The notes under the pieces: generated by a model | What the model was told of the DNA's origin: nothing | Database searches by the model: none | What the model saw: only the letters and a program-made list of their open reading frames with translations | Shown: piece by piece, positions 10,220 to 17,398 of the stretch | How positions within the stretch are numbered: the stretch's first letter is position 1 | Layout of the letters: each line of letters starts with the position of its first letter | Made by a program: the position numbers and the translations under genes | DNA from: Nonomuraea longispora | Lineage (GTDB): Bacteria > Actinomycetota > Actinomycetes > Streptosporangiales > Streptosporangiaceae | DNA: 64,000 nucleotides | NCBI RefSeq assembly: GCF_004348345.1 | Contig: NZ_SMJZ01000012.1 | Span: 1 to 64,000, forward strand | Direction: 5' to 3'

Positions 10220-10773
10220 TGACCGCCGACGAGCTGCGGGTTCTCGACGAACCGATCGCGTCGGCGGGCGAACATCGGGCGCTGATGAGCCGGTTCCCCA
10301 CCGGGGTCGCCGTGGTCACGGCGGCGGACACCGTCGGCCGTCCGCACGGCATGACGTGCTCGTCGGTGGCCAGCGTCACCCTGTGCCCGCCGACGATCCT
10401 GGTGTGCCTGCGGGTGGGGAGCGCCACGCTGCGTGCCGTACACGAAGGCGGCGCTTTCGCGGTGAACCTGCTGGACGCGGAGGCCCGTGCCACGGCGGAG
10501 CTGTTCTCCGGGCCGGTGCCCGACCGGTTCGCCCGGGTGCGCTGGATCAGGTCGCACGCCGGGCTGCCGTGGTTGGTGGATGACGCGCTGGCGATGGCCG
10601 AGTGCCGGCTGAGCAGGGTGATCCCGGACGGTGACCACGAAGTGCTCTTCGGGCGGCTGCTGCGCGTGACCGAGAAGCCGGGGACCCCTCTCCTGTACGG
10701 CATGCGGTCCTACTCGGTGTGGCGGCCGTCATCCCTGGCCGGCTCCGCGGGGATGGAGGACATGAGCGCATGA
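10219..10773 (+). CDS. Flavin reductase (halogenase partner)
   Basis: A 184-residue flavin reductase-like split beta-barrel protein of the HpaC/RebF type. FPTGVAVVTAAD at the N-terminus, MTCSSVASVTLCPPTILVCLR, and FAVNLLDAEARATAELFSG with the following loop are characteristic. These enzymes reduce free FAD or FMN with NADH and release it to a partner oxygenase or halogenase. The start codon overlaps the halogenase stop by one base, and the stop overlaps the start of the adenylation gene by four bases. This placement makes the tryptophan halogenase the obvious client. Confidence 0.93.
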   Translation: MTADELRVLDEPIASAGEHRALMSRFPTGVAVVTAADTVGRPHGMTCSSVASVTLCPPTILVCLRVGSATLRAVHEGGAFAVNLLDAEARATAELFSGPVPDRFARVRWIRSHAGLPWLVDDALAMAECRLSRVIPDGDHEVLFGRLLRVTEKPGTPLLYGMRSYSVWRPSSLAGSAGMEDMSA

Positions 10774-12476
10774 CGACCAATACCGATGTTTCCGAGATGT
10801 TCGCTGCGCTCGACCGGTGGGCGGCCACCCGTCCGTCCGAAACCGCGGTGCACGCGCCTGACGGGACTCTCACCTTCGCGCAGCTCGCCGACCGTACGCG
10901 GACGATCGCGGGAACGCTGGCCGCGCACGGTGCCGGACCCGGCACCCAGGTGGGACTGTGCCTCGGCCGCAGCCACCTGTCGGTCGCCGCGCTGCTGGCC
11001 GTCTGGTGGACGGGGGCGACAGCCGTACCGCTGGACGAGCGGCACCCCGCCGACCGGCTCAGCTTCGTGCTGCGCGACTCCGACACCCACCTGATCCTCG
11101 GTGACGGCGTGCCCGCGGGGGCCGTCCCGCAGCGGTGCCGGGTGCTGCCGTCCGGCGCGTTGTGCGAGCCGAACCCGGCGCCGCGCCGGGCCGACCCGCA
11201 CCCCTCCAGCGTGGCGTACGTCATCTACACCTCGGGCACGACCGGCTGGCCGAAGGGAGTCGAGGTGCCCTACCGGGGGCTGGGGGCCTTCGTCGCCGCG
11301 CTGGGCGAGTTGGACCTGCCCACGGGCGGCACGGGCGTCAACGCGGTGTCCCCGGCCTTCGACGGCTGGCTGTGGTGCGCGCTGCTGTACCTCCGGTACG
11401 GCCAGGGCATGACGATCATCGACACCGACCTGGCCGAGAACGTCGCCGCCGCGGCGCCCGACGTGGTGTGCATGACGCCTTCGCTGCTGCTGGCCTGCGC
11501 GGAGGAGGTCGGAGGGGCCGACGTGCTGGTGGCGGCGGGGGAGCCGCTCCCCGCCGCACTGGCTGCCCGGTTCACCGGCAGGATGCTCAACGTCTACGGG
11601 CCGACGGAGGCGACCATCGCGGCCACCTGCGCCGACACGGCGAGGGGCGACGACGTCACGACCATCGGGCGGCCCCTTCCCGGCTACACCGTCCACATCC
11701 TGGACGCTGATCTGCGGCCCGTTCCCCCCGGCACCCCGGGGGAGCTGTTCATCGGCGGGCCCGGCGTGGCGGCGGGCTACCGCCGCCGTCCGGGGCTGAC
11801 CGCCGAGCGGTTCCTCCCCGACCCGTTCGCCGCCGACGGCAGCCGGCTGTACCGCACGGGCGACCTCGCGCTGGAACGCCCTGACGGCCTGCTGGAGTAC
11901 CGCGGGCGCTGCGACGAGCAGGTGAAGATCCGCGGCTTCCGCGTGGAGCTGTCCGAGGTGGAGCGGGTCGCGGTGCAGACCGACGGCGTGCGCGGCGCCG
12001 CCGCCTACCTGCTGGCCGGCCGGGACGCGCTCGGGCTCGCCGTGGTGGTGGAGTCGGAGGAGTGCCTGGAGGCGGTGCGTACGGCATGCGCCGGGCGGCT
12101 GCCGGCGGCTGTGGTCCCGGCCCAGGTGACGGCGGTCCCGGCGCTGCCCACCACCCCCACGGGCAAGGTGGATCGCGCGGCACTCGCCATGATGACGGCC
12201 GCCACGGCGACCGGCGGACGGTCACCGAGCACGCGTAGCGAGCGTGTGGTCTGCGACGCCTGGAACGATCTGCTGCCGCAGCCGGTGCACGACGTCGACG
12301 CCGACTTCTTCGAGCTGGGCGGCCACTCGCTGCTGGCTGCGCGCGCCGTGGCGGCTCTGCGCAGGTCGACGGGGGTACGGCTCACGGTCAGGCAACTGCT
12401 GGCCAACCCCACGGTGGCGGGTCTCGCCGCCGAGCTGGACCGGCTGGGCTGGGTTCCCGCGGAGGAGGTGTCGTGA
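10770..12476 (+). CDS. Stand-alone NRPS adenylation-peptidyl carrier didomain
   Basis: A 568-residue A-PCP protein with no condensation or thioesterase domain. Core motifs are VIYTSGTTGWPKGVE (A3), NVYGPTEATIAAT (A5), YRTGDLA (A7), the A8 segment RCDEQVKIRGFRVELSEVE, and the lysine of TPTGKVDRAAL (A10). The carrier domain has DADFFELGGHSLLAAR with the phosphopantetheine serine. Aligning by eye to PheA gives a pocket code near D-G-W-C-V-A-V-I-A-K, which starts with the Asp that binds an alpha-amino group. A hydrophobic aromatic substrate such as (chloro)tryptophan is plausible but not proven. Such didomains hold an amino acid for P450 beta-hydroxylation (novobiocin NovH, quinoxaline-acid pathways). 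The thioesterase and second P450 that follow fit this scheme. Confidence 0.93.
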   Translation: MTTNTDVSEMFAALDRWAATRPSETAVHAPDGTLTFAQLADRTRTIAGTLAAHGAGPGTQVGLCLGRSHLSVAALLAVWWTGATAVPLDERHPADRLSFVLRDSDTHLILGDGVPAGAVPQRCRVLPSGALCEPNPAPRRADPHPSSVAYVIYTSGTTGWPKGVEVPYRGLGAFVAALGELDLPTGGTGVNAVSPAFDGWLWCALLYLRYGQGMTIIDTDLAENVAAAAPDVVCMTPSLLLACAEEVGGADVLVAAGEPLPAALAARFTGRMLNVYGPTEATIAATCADTARGDDVTTIGRPLPGYTVHILDADLRPVPPGTPGELFIGGPGVAAGYRRRPGLTAERFLPDPFAADGSRLYRTGDLALERPDGLLEYRGRCDEQVKIRGFRVELSEVERVAVQTDGVRGAAAYLLAGRDALGLAVVVESEECLEAVRTACAGRLPAAVVPAQVTAVPALPTTPTGKVDRAALAMMTAATATGGRSPSTRSERVVCDAWNDLLPQPVHDVDADFFELGGHSLLAARAVAALRRSTGVRLTVRQLLANPTVAGLAAELDRLGWVPAEEVS

Positions 12477-13204
12477 GCGGATCCTGGCTCCTGCCGTTCG
12501 ATGCGGGGCCGCCGCGGCCGGTGACCCTGCTGTGCCTGGCCCCCGCGGGGGCCGGCTGCGGGCAGTACCGTCCGTGGCAGGCCATGGCGGGGCCGGAGGT
12601 CTCCGTCGTCGGGGTCCAGCTTCCCGGCCGGGAGACCCGCTGGGCGGAGCCCCCCGCGACCAGCGTGCACGAGGTCGTCACCGGGGTGCTCGACGAGCTG
12701 ACCGCGCTGCTCAAGCCGGACGACCCGCTGATCGTCTTCGGCCAGAGCTTCGGCGGCCTGCTGGGCTACGAGATCGTCCGCAGGCTGGGGGAGGAGCACG
12801 GGCGCCGGCCCCGCGCGCTCGTCGTGGCCGGCTGCCGCCCACCCCACATGTGGGTCGGCGCCGGCCGGGGCCTGGCCGACGACGACGCCGAGCTGGCCCG
12901 GCTGCTCGACGTGCGCGCCCTGGACGAGAACGACATCGACGAGGACAGCCGCGAGCTGCTGCTCGACGTCCTGCGGCAGGACGCGCGGCTGTCGCTCACC
13001 TACACCCATCACGCGGCGGCCACCCCGGCCACGCTCGAGGCGTGGGGCGGCCAGGCCGACGAGACCGTCACGTCCGGTCATCTCGACGGCTGGCGCGCCT
13101 ACGCGGGAGGCGGGTTCCGCAAACGGATGTTTCCCGGCGGACACTACTTCTGCCTTGAGCGGGCGGGCGACGTGGTCGCCGCGCTGAGGCGGCACTGGAG
13201 CTGA
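12473..13204 (+). CDS. Type II thioesterase
   Basis: A 243-residue alpha/beta hydrolase of the external (type II) thioesterase family. The nucleophile elbow is GQSFGG, LPGRETRWAEPP forms the conserved substrate loop, and the catalytic histidine is in FPGGHYFCLE near the C-terminus. The GTG start overlaps the A-PCP stop by four bases, which implies coupled synthesis. Type II thioesterases usually clear misprimed carriers. In A-PCP/P450 systems a dedicated thioesterase can instead release the beta-hydroxy amino acid from the carrier, and with no other releasing domain in the operon that is the more likely job here. Confidence 0.93.
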   Translation: MSGSWLLPFDAGPPRPVTLLCLAPAGAGCGQYRPWQAMAGPEVSVVGVQLPGRETRWAEPPATSVHEVVTGVLDELTALLKPDDPLIVFGQSFGGLLGYEIVRRLGEEHGRRPRALVVAGCRPPHMWVGAGRGLADDDAELARLLDVRALDENDIDEDSRELLLDVLRQDARLSLTYTHHAAATPATLEAWGGQADETVTSGHLDGWRAYAGGGFRKRMFPGGHYFCLERAGDVVAALRRHWS

Positions 13205-13206
13205 CC

Positions 13207-14394
13207 ATGCAGGTGAATCTCAAAGACCCCGAGCTGTTCGGCCGGGGCAGGTTCTGGCCGGTGCTGGCGTGGCTGAGGCAGCACGACCCGGTGCACTGGC
13301 ACGAGGAGGACGACGGCCCCGGGTTCTGGGCGGTGACCCGCTACCACGACATCGTGGGGGTGTACACCGACCAGAAGTCCTTCAGCTCCCGTTACGGGAT
13401 GCGCCTGGACAGCGACCCCGGAGCGGTGTCGGCCGTCGCCCAGCGCATGCTGATCGTCTCCGATCCGCCCGATCACACCCATCTGAAGAGCGTGCTGGCC
13501 AAGGAGTTCGGCCACGCCGAGGTGCCGCGGCTGCAGGCGCTGGTCGAGCAGGTCGTGCGTGCCGTCGTGCGGGACGCGGTGTCCCGGGGCGAGGTCGAGT
13601 TCCTCGACATGGCCAAGCAGATCCCCAACAACGTGGTGTGCGCGTTGATGGGGATCCCGCGCAGCGAATGGGAGTGGGTGGGCGCGGTGACCACCGAGGC
13701 GTTCGAGGGAGACGACGAGGCGACGCGCGCGGGAGCCCACAGCGAGATCTTCCTCTTCTTCACCGAACTGCTCGCCGAGCGGAGGCGGAACCCGGGTGCC
13801 GACTTCGTCAGCCGCATCGCCGCCGAGCGCCGGACCACCGGCCAGGGCGAGGAGCGGCCGCTCACCGATGAGGAGATCGTGTTCAACTGCAACGGTGTGC
13901 TGGCCGGGGCGAACGAGACCACCCGGTACTCGGCCGCCGGCGGCGTACTGGCGCTCATCGAGCGGCCCGACCAGTGGGAGCTGTTGCGTACGGCGGGACC
14001 GTCGGGCGTGCCGAGCGCCGTGGAGGAGGTCCTGCGGTGGACGGTGCCCGGTGTGCACGCGCTGCGCACCGCCGTCCGGCCCACCAAGATAGGCAACGTG
14101 CGCATCGCGGTCGGGGATCGGGTGACCCTCTGGAACGTCTCGGCCAACAGGGACGAATCAGTGTTCGAGCAGGCCGACCGGTTCCGCGTCGACCGCTCAC
14201 CCAACCGGCACATCACCTTCGGCGCCGGCCGGCACCTGTGCCTGGGCGCCCGGCTGGCCCGCCTGGAGCTGAAGATCTTCTTCGAGGAGCTGATCGGCCA
14301 GGTGAGGCGGATGGAGCTGGCCGGCGAGCCGGTCTACAACGCCTCCAACTTCACCTGGGGCCTGCGGAGCCTGCCGGTACGGCTGGCTCCGTGA
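13207..14394 (+). CDS. Cytochrome P450 (likely aminoacyl-PCP hydroxylase)
   Basis: A 395-residue P450 with an intact I-helix motif LAGANETTRYS, the ExxR motif in AVEEVLRW, and haem loop FGAGRHLCLGARLAR with the thiolate at about residue 345. The N-terminus is short, in line with soluble actinobacterial P450s. It starts two bases after the thioesterase stop. The order A-PCP, thioesterase, P450 matches systems that hydroxylate the beta carbon of a carrier-bound aromatic amino acid (NovI, NikQ and quinoxaline-acid enzymes). By analogy it should act on tryptophanyl or chlorotryptophanyl-S-PCP. The classical I-helix makes it a better candidate for this than the first P450 of the operon. Confidence 0.93.
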   Translation: MQVNLKDPELFGRGRFWPVLAWLRQHDPVHWHEEDDGPGFWAVTRYHDIVGVYTDQKSFSSRYGMRLDSDPGAVSAVAQRMLIVSDPPDHTHLKSVLAKEFGHAEVPRLQALVEQVVRAVVRDAVSRGEVEFLDMAKQIPNNVVCALMGIPRSEWEWVGAVTTEAFEGDDEATRAGAHSEIFLFFTELLAERRRNPGADFVSRIAAERRTTGQGEERPLTDEEIVFNCNGVLAGANETTRYSAAGGVLALIERPDQWELLRTAGPSGVPSAVEEVLRWTVPGVHALRTAVRPTKIGNVRIAVGDRVTLWNVSANRDESVFEQADRFRVDRSPNRHITFGAGRHLCLGARLARLELKIFFEELIGQVRRMELAGEPVYNASNFTWGLRSLPVRLAP

Positions 14395-14395
14395 G

Positions 14396-14431
14396 AACAC
14401 AAGCGCCCGGCGGACGCCGGGCGCTTGTGTT
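14396..14431. terminator. Bidirectional transcription terminator hairpin
   Basis: A perfect 16-bp inverted repeat with a four-base GGAC loop. The arms run from AACACAAGCGCCCGGC to its exact complement and end in a short T run. It lies just after the stop codon of the second P450 and 18 bases before the stop of the convergent DAHP synthase gene. It can therefore end transcription of both operons. Confidence 0.9.
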
Positions 14432-14449
14432 TCCCCTCAACCGGATGGT

Positions 14450-15799
14450 TCATCTCGACTGATACAGGTCCGCTACGGTAAAGGCGAGATCGAGGCACTG
14501 CCGCCTGTTCAGCCGGGGATCACAGGTGGTCTCATAACGCCGGTGCAGATCGCCTTCCGCCAGGTCGTGCTCCCCGCCGACGCATTCGGTCACGTCCTCG
14601 CCGGTGAACTCGATGTGCAGACCCCCCGGATGCGTGCCCAGCGCGCGATGAACGGCGAAGAAGCCGTCGATCTCGTCGATGAGGTCGTCGAAGCACCGGG
14701 TCCTCAACCCGCTGGGGGAGACGAACGTGTTGTGCATGGGGTCGCACACCCACACGACCGGGGAGCCGTGTGCCGACACCGCCTCCACGATCGGGGGAAG
14801 GACGCGCCGGATCGCGTCCGCCCCCATCCTGGTGACGAACATCAGCCGTCCGGGCTCGCGCGCCGGGTTGAGCAGGCGGCTGAGCGTCACCGCGTCGGCG
14901 GGCGTGGTCTGCGGCCCCAGCTTGACGCCGATCGGGTTGCGGATGTGCCGCGCCCACTCGACGTGCGCGCCGTCGAGTTGCCGGGTGCGGTCCCCGATCC
15001 ACAGCAGATGCGCGGACAGGTCGTAGGTTCCGCCGCTGGCGGGGTCCACTCGCGACAGCGCCGCCTCGTAGTCCAACAGCAGCGCCTCGTGGCTGGACCA
15101 GAAGTCCACCGTGTGCACCTGCTCGGGATCCACCCCGCAGGCGTGCATGAATGCCAACGCGCGGTCGATCTCGGTGGCGATCCTCTCGAACCGCCTGCCC
15201 GCCGGGCTGGTGGCCACGAAATCCATGTTCCAGGCGTGGACCTGCCGCAGGGACGCGTCGCCTCCTCTGGTGAAGGCTCGGCACAGGTTCAAGGTGATCG
15301 CGCCGGCGTGGTAGGCCCGCAGGAGCCGGCGGCAGTCCGGCATGCGGGCGTCCGGGCTGAGTTCGAGGCCGTTGACCGCATCGCCGCGATAGGCGGGCAG
15401 GGTGACGTCTCCCCTGGTCTCGGTGGGCTGGGAGTGCGGTTCGGCGAACTGACCGGCCAACCTGCCGATCTTGATGACCGGCACCTGCGCCGCGTACGTG
15501 AGGACCACCGCCACCTGCAGCAGGCATGTCAGCTTGGTGGTGGTGGTGCTCTCGGTCGCCCCGGCGAACGTCTCCGCGCAGTCTCCGCCCTGCAGCACCA
15601 CCGCCTCACCCCGCTGCACGGCAGCGAGGCGGTCCTTCAGCTGGTCGCACTCACCCGGAGTCACCAGCGGAGGCAGCGACCGCAGTTCGGCGATCACCGA
15701 GTCGAAGGCCACCGGGTCCGGCCAGCCGGGCTGCTGGGCAATGGGAAGGCCCCGCCATGTCTCCGAAGAGCTCATGGCGGGGCGGATGTCGACGGTCAT
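14450..15799 (-). CDS. Class II 3-deoxy-7-phosphoheptulonate (DAHP) synthase
   Basis: A 449-residue plant-type (class II) DAHP synthase, which condenses phosphoenolpyruvate with erythrose 4-phosphate to start the shikimate pathway. Landmarks are VLQGGDCAETF, IKIGRLAGQFAEPHS, VDFWSSHEALLLDYE, WIGDRTRQLDGAHVE, PIGVKLGP and VVWVCDPMHNT. The C-terminal metal region ends IEFTGEDVTEC. The ATG overlaps the stop of the LmbU-family gene by four bases. A pathway-located copy raises chorismate supply for tryptophan, in keeping with the halogenase and the adenylation gene in the facing operon. It is not needed for housekeeping, because actinomycetes carry another copy. Confidence 0.95.
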   Translation of the reverse strand: MTVDIRPAMSSSETWRGLPIAQQPGWPDPVAFDSVIAELRSLPPLVTPGECDQLKDRLAAVQRGEAVVLQGGDCAETFAGATESTTTTKLTCLLQVAVVLTYAAQVPVIKIGRLAGQFAEPHSQPTETRGDVTLPAYRGDAVNGLELSPDARMPDCRRLLRAYHAGAITLNLCRAFTRGGDASLRQVHAWNMDFVATSPAGRRFERIATEIDRALAFMHACGVDPEQVHTVDFWSSHEALLLDYEAALSRVDPASGGTYDLSAHLLWIGDRTRQLDGAHVEWARHIRNPIGVKLGPQTTPADAVTLSRLLNPAREPGRLMFVTRMGADAIRRVLPPIVEAVSAHGSPVVWVCDPMHNTFVSPSGLRTRCFDDLIDEIDGFFAVHRALGTHPGGLHIEFTGEDVTECVGGEHDLAEGDLHRRYETTCDPRLNRRQCLDLAFTVADLYQSR

Positions 15800-16560
15800 G
15801 ACATGGAACGCCCGCCGCCGGCCACCAGGAGCGCTTCGCCGGCCTCGGCGGACGCGACGTTGCCGGGTGCGGCGGGCGTCAGGACGATCATCTCGTCGCC
15901 GGCGGGAAGGGCGAGGTTCCTCGTGCGCCGCTCGGGCAGCAGCAACAGATCGGCAACCTGGTCCAGGACCATGGTCATCCATTCGTGCAGGGTGCGCTGG
16001 GCCTCTCCGGCCGCCTGCTGCCAGCGCTCCTCCCTGGAGTGGTCGATGTGCAGCGTGACCGGGGTCTCCTGCGGGCGCACGCGGGCGCCGACACACTTGT
16101 TGCGCAGCTGGTGCCGCAGTTGGTTGCGCGACCACCGGTTCTGCTCCACCCGGTCCAGCCACTCGTCCTGCTCGTCGGGAGCCAGCGACGCCAGCTCCGC
16201 GTGGTGCTGGAAGCTGACCCTGTCACGGCGGCGGTTCATCGGGAAGCGACGCGCGACCCACGCGTAGTTCCGCAGCGTCTGGTAGTTGAGCGACGTGCCG
16301 GCGATGGCCCGCTGGTAGCGATCGGGGAACGACTTCTCACCGTAGTTGAGCCAGTCGCCGAGCCACCACGTCGACGAGTCGGTGATGAGCGCGATCTGCT
16401 TGCCCAGTCGCTCCCAGGAGGCGTACGGCATCGCCTGGGGCAACACCAGCCCGACACGCTTGGTGAGGACCGTGCTCGGCAGGCCGAGCCGGCTCGGGGC
16501 GGCCGGGGATCTGCGGGTCGGCATCGCGGCGGTCGTGCCGTTGTGCTCGTTGTGGTGCAT
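15796..16560 (-). CDS. LmbU-family transcriptional regulator
   Basis: A 254-residue protein of the LmbU/NovE/HrmB type, regulators restricted to actinomycete antibiotic clusters such as lincomycin, aminocoumarins and hormaomycin. The conserved block spans WERLGKQIALITDSSTWWLG, DWLNYGEKSFPDRY, YQTLRNYAWVARRFP, RRRDRVSFQHHAELASL, EQDEWLD and WSRNQLRHQLR, which includes the predicted DNA-binding helix. The start is the ATG preceded by GAGGG. It lies eight bases after the 82-residue gene and overlaps the DAHP synthase gene. LmbU binds palindromic operators, and two palindromes lie in the region upstream of this operon. It probably activates the pathway in this window. Confidence 0.9.
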   Translation of the reverse strand: MHHNEHNGTTAAMPTRRSPAAPSRLGLPSTVLTKRVGLVLPQAMPYASWERLGKQIALITDSSTWWLGDWLNYGEKSFPDRYQRAIAGTSLNYQTLRNYAWVARRFPMNRRRDRVSFQHHAELASLAPDEQDEWLDRVEQNRWSRNQLRHQLRNKCVGARVRPQETPVTLHIDHSREERWQQAAGEAQRTLHEWMTMVLDQVADLLLLPERRTRNLALPAGDEMIVLTPAAPGNVASAEAGEALLVAGGGRSMS

Positions 16561-16568
16561 GGCGTCCC

Positions 16569-16817
16569 TCACGCTGTGTTCCCGTGCATGACCTCGCCGG
16601 CCACCGGCTCCCAGGGGCCGTAGGCGACGGTTATGGAGCGGGCGACCACCTTGGCGTTGGCTGTGCCCATGGCCGCCATCTCGCGGTGCGCGCACTCGGC
16701 CGCTTCCCTGTCCATGCCGAAGTCCTCAACCATGGTCTGCTGCTGGTCGGTGAACATCACGGCGTATTCGAGGTAGCTGCCGATCACTTGATGGGTGGGG
16801 TCCAGAGTTTGCGTCAT
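16569..16817 (-). CDS. 82-residue protein of unknown function
   Basis: A small, probably helical protein with no signal peptide or membrane segment and one cysteine (in EAAECAHREMAAM). I do not recognise a family. The ATG is preceded by GAGGAA, and codon use follows the high-GC pattern of the neighbours. It is the first gene of the operon with the LmbU-family regulator and the DAHP synthase. Two tryptophan-free halves flank a central acidic stretch, and nothing resembles a RiPP leader and core. It could be a small regulatory or accessory protein of the pathway; the evidence is positional only. Confidence 0.6.
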   Translation of the reverse strand: MTQTLDPTHQVIGSYLEYAVMFTDQQQTMVEDFGMDREAAECAHREMAAMGTANAKVVARSITVAYGPWEPVAGEVMHGNTA

Positions 16818-17219
16818 GGTTTCCTCACTTCGTATTGACAAAGGTTTCCGCAGCGTCGGGGCACTGACACTCTCGTCCACCGGCAACCCGGGCCGTACGA
16901 GGGCCGGCGGCCCTCGCCGATGACCGCCCTACCAGGGCATCAGCCTGCCGCTCGGGGCGCGCAGGTCCATCTCGGGACGCGCTCGACGCACGCGTGCCCG
17001 TGGCCGCCTACGCCGATGGACTCTGGTCATCGCATTTCCTTCCATTTCCGGTTATTTCTCGATCAGAATAGAGTCGCGGCAGCGAGGGATCGACGGAATG
17101 GATCACTTGTGCGGCGTGAAGTATTCACGGCGCACTAATGAGCAGCTAACTAGGAATATCGCTCGAAGCGGCCCACGATCTGGCTGTTCAGGTTTCTTCC
17201 CCGTTCCCAAGGAGAGGTC
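16818..17219. promoter_or_regulatory. Divergent control region between LmbU operon and TOMM operon
   Basis: A 402-base gene-free region. It contains a 19-base inverted repeat with 8-bp arms, CGAGGGCC-GGC-GGCCCTCG (16898-16916), about 80 bases before the leftward operon. It also contains the 15-base palindrome CGTGAA-GTA-TTCACG (17115-17129), about 90 bases before the precursor gene. The part from about 17,030 to 17,170 is clearly richer in A and T than its surroundings, as expected for promoters. The first repeat has a GGCCGGCGGCC core that resembles the GC-rich palindromes bound by LmbU-type regulators. No open frame in the region looks coding. Confidence 0.55.
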
Positions 17220-17387
17220 ATGACCGCTTCGGTACTCCCGCGCCCCGACGTCCGGGCAGGACGCCGCTCCACCACGCTCGCCACGTGGACCAGGACGGAC
17301 CTGGAGCCGCCCGCAGCCTGGGCGGCCGACCTCGTCATCGATGACCTGGCCGACCCGGCGCGGCCCGCCTGGCCCACCTACTGCTGA
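17220..17387 (+). CDS. Putative azole-RiPP (TOMM) precursor peptide
   Basis: A 55-residue peptide encoded 11 bases before the cyclodehydratase gene. The ATG is preceded by AAGGAGAGGTC, a strong ribosome site. The N-terminal part (about 1-45) is leader-like, with an acidic stretch AADLVIDDLAD. The peptide ends in ARPAWPTYC, with its only cysteine as the last residue. Cyclodehydratases of this family act on Cys, Ser and Thr, so Cys55 (Tyr-thiazole) and possibly Thr53 (methyloxazole) are the likely targets. No alternative precursor lies nearby. The call rests on position, size, composition and the terminal residues; there is no known homologue I can name. Confidence 0.75.
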   Translation: MTASVLPRPDVRAGRRSTTLATWTRTDLEPPAAWAADLVIDDLADPARPAWPTYC

Positions 17388-17398
17388 GTGAGGCGGCC

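Noticed and set aside
17220..17387. Precursor peptide as a substrate for tRNA-dependent amino-acid addition (pearlin type)
   Set aside because: No LanB-like peptide aminoacyl-tRNA ligase gene is present; the neighbours are a cyclodehydratase and a SagB dehydrogenase, which favour azole formation on encoded residues.
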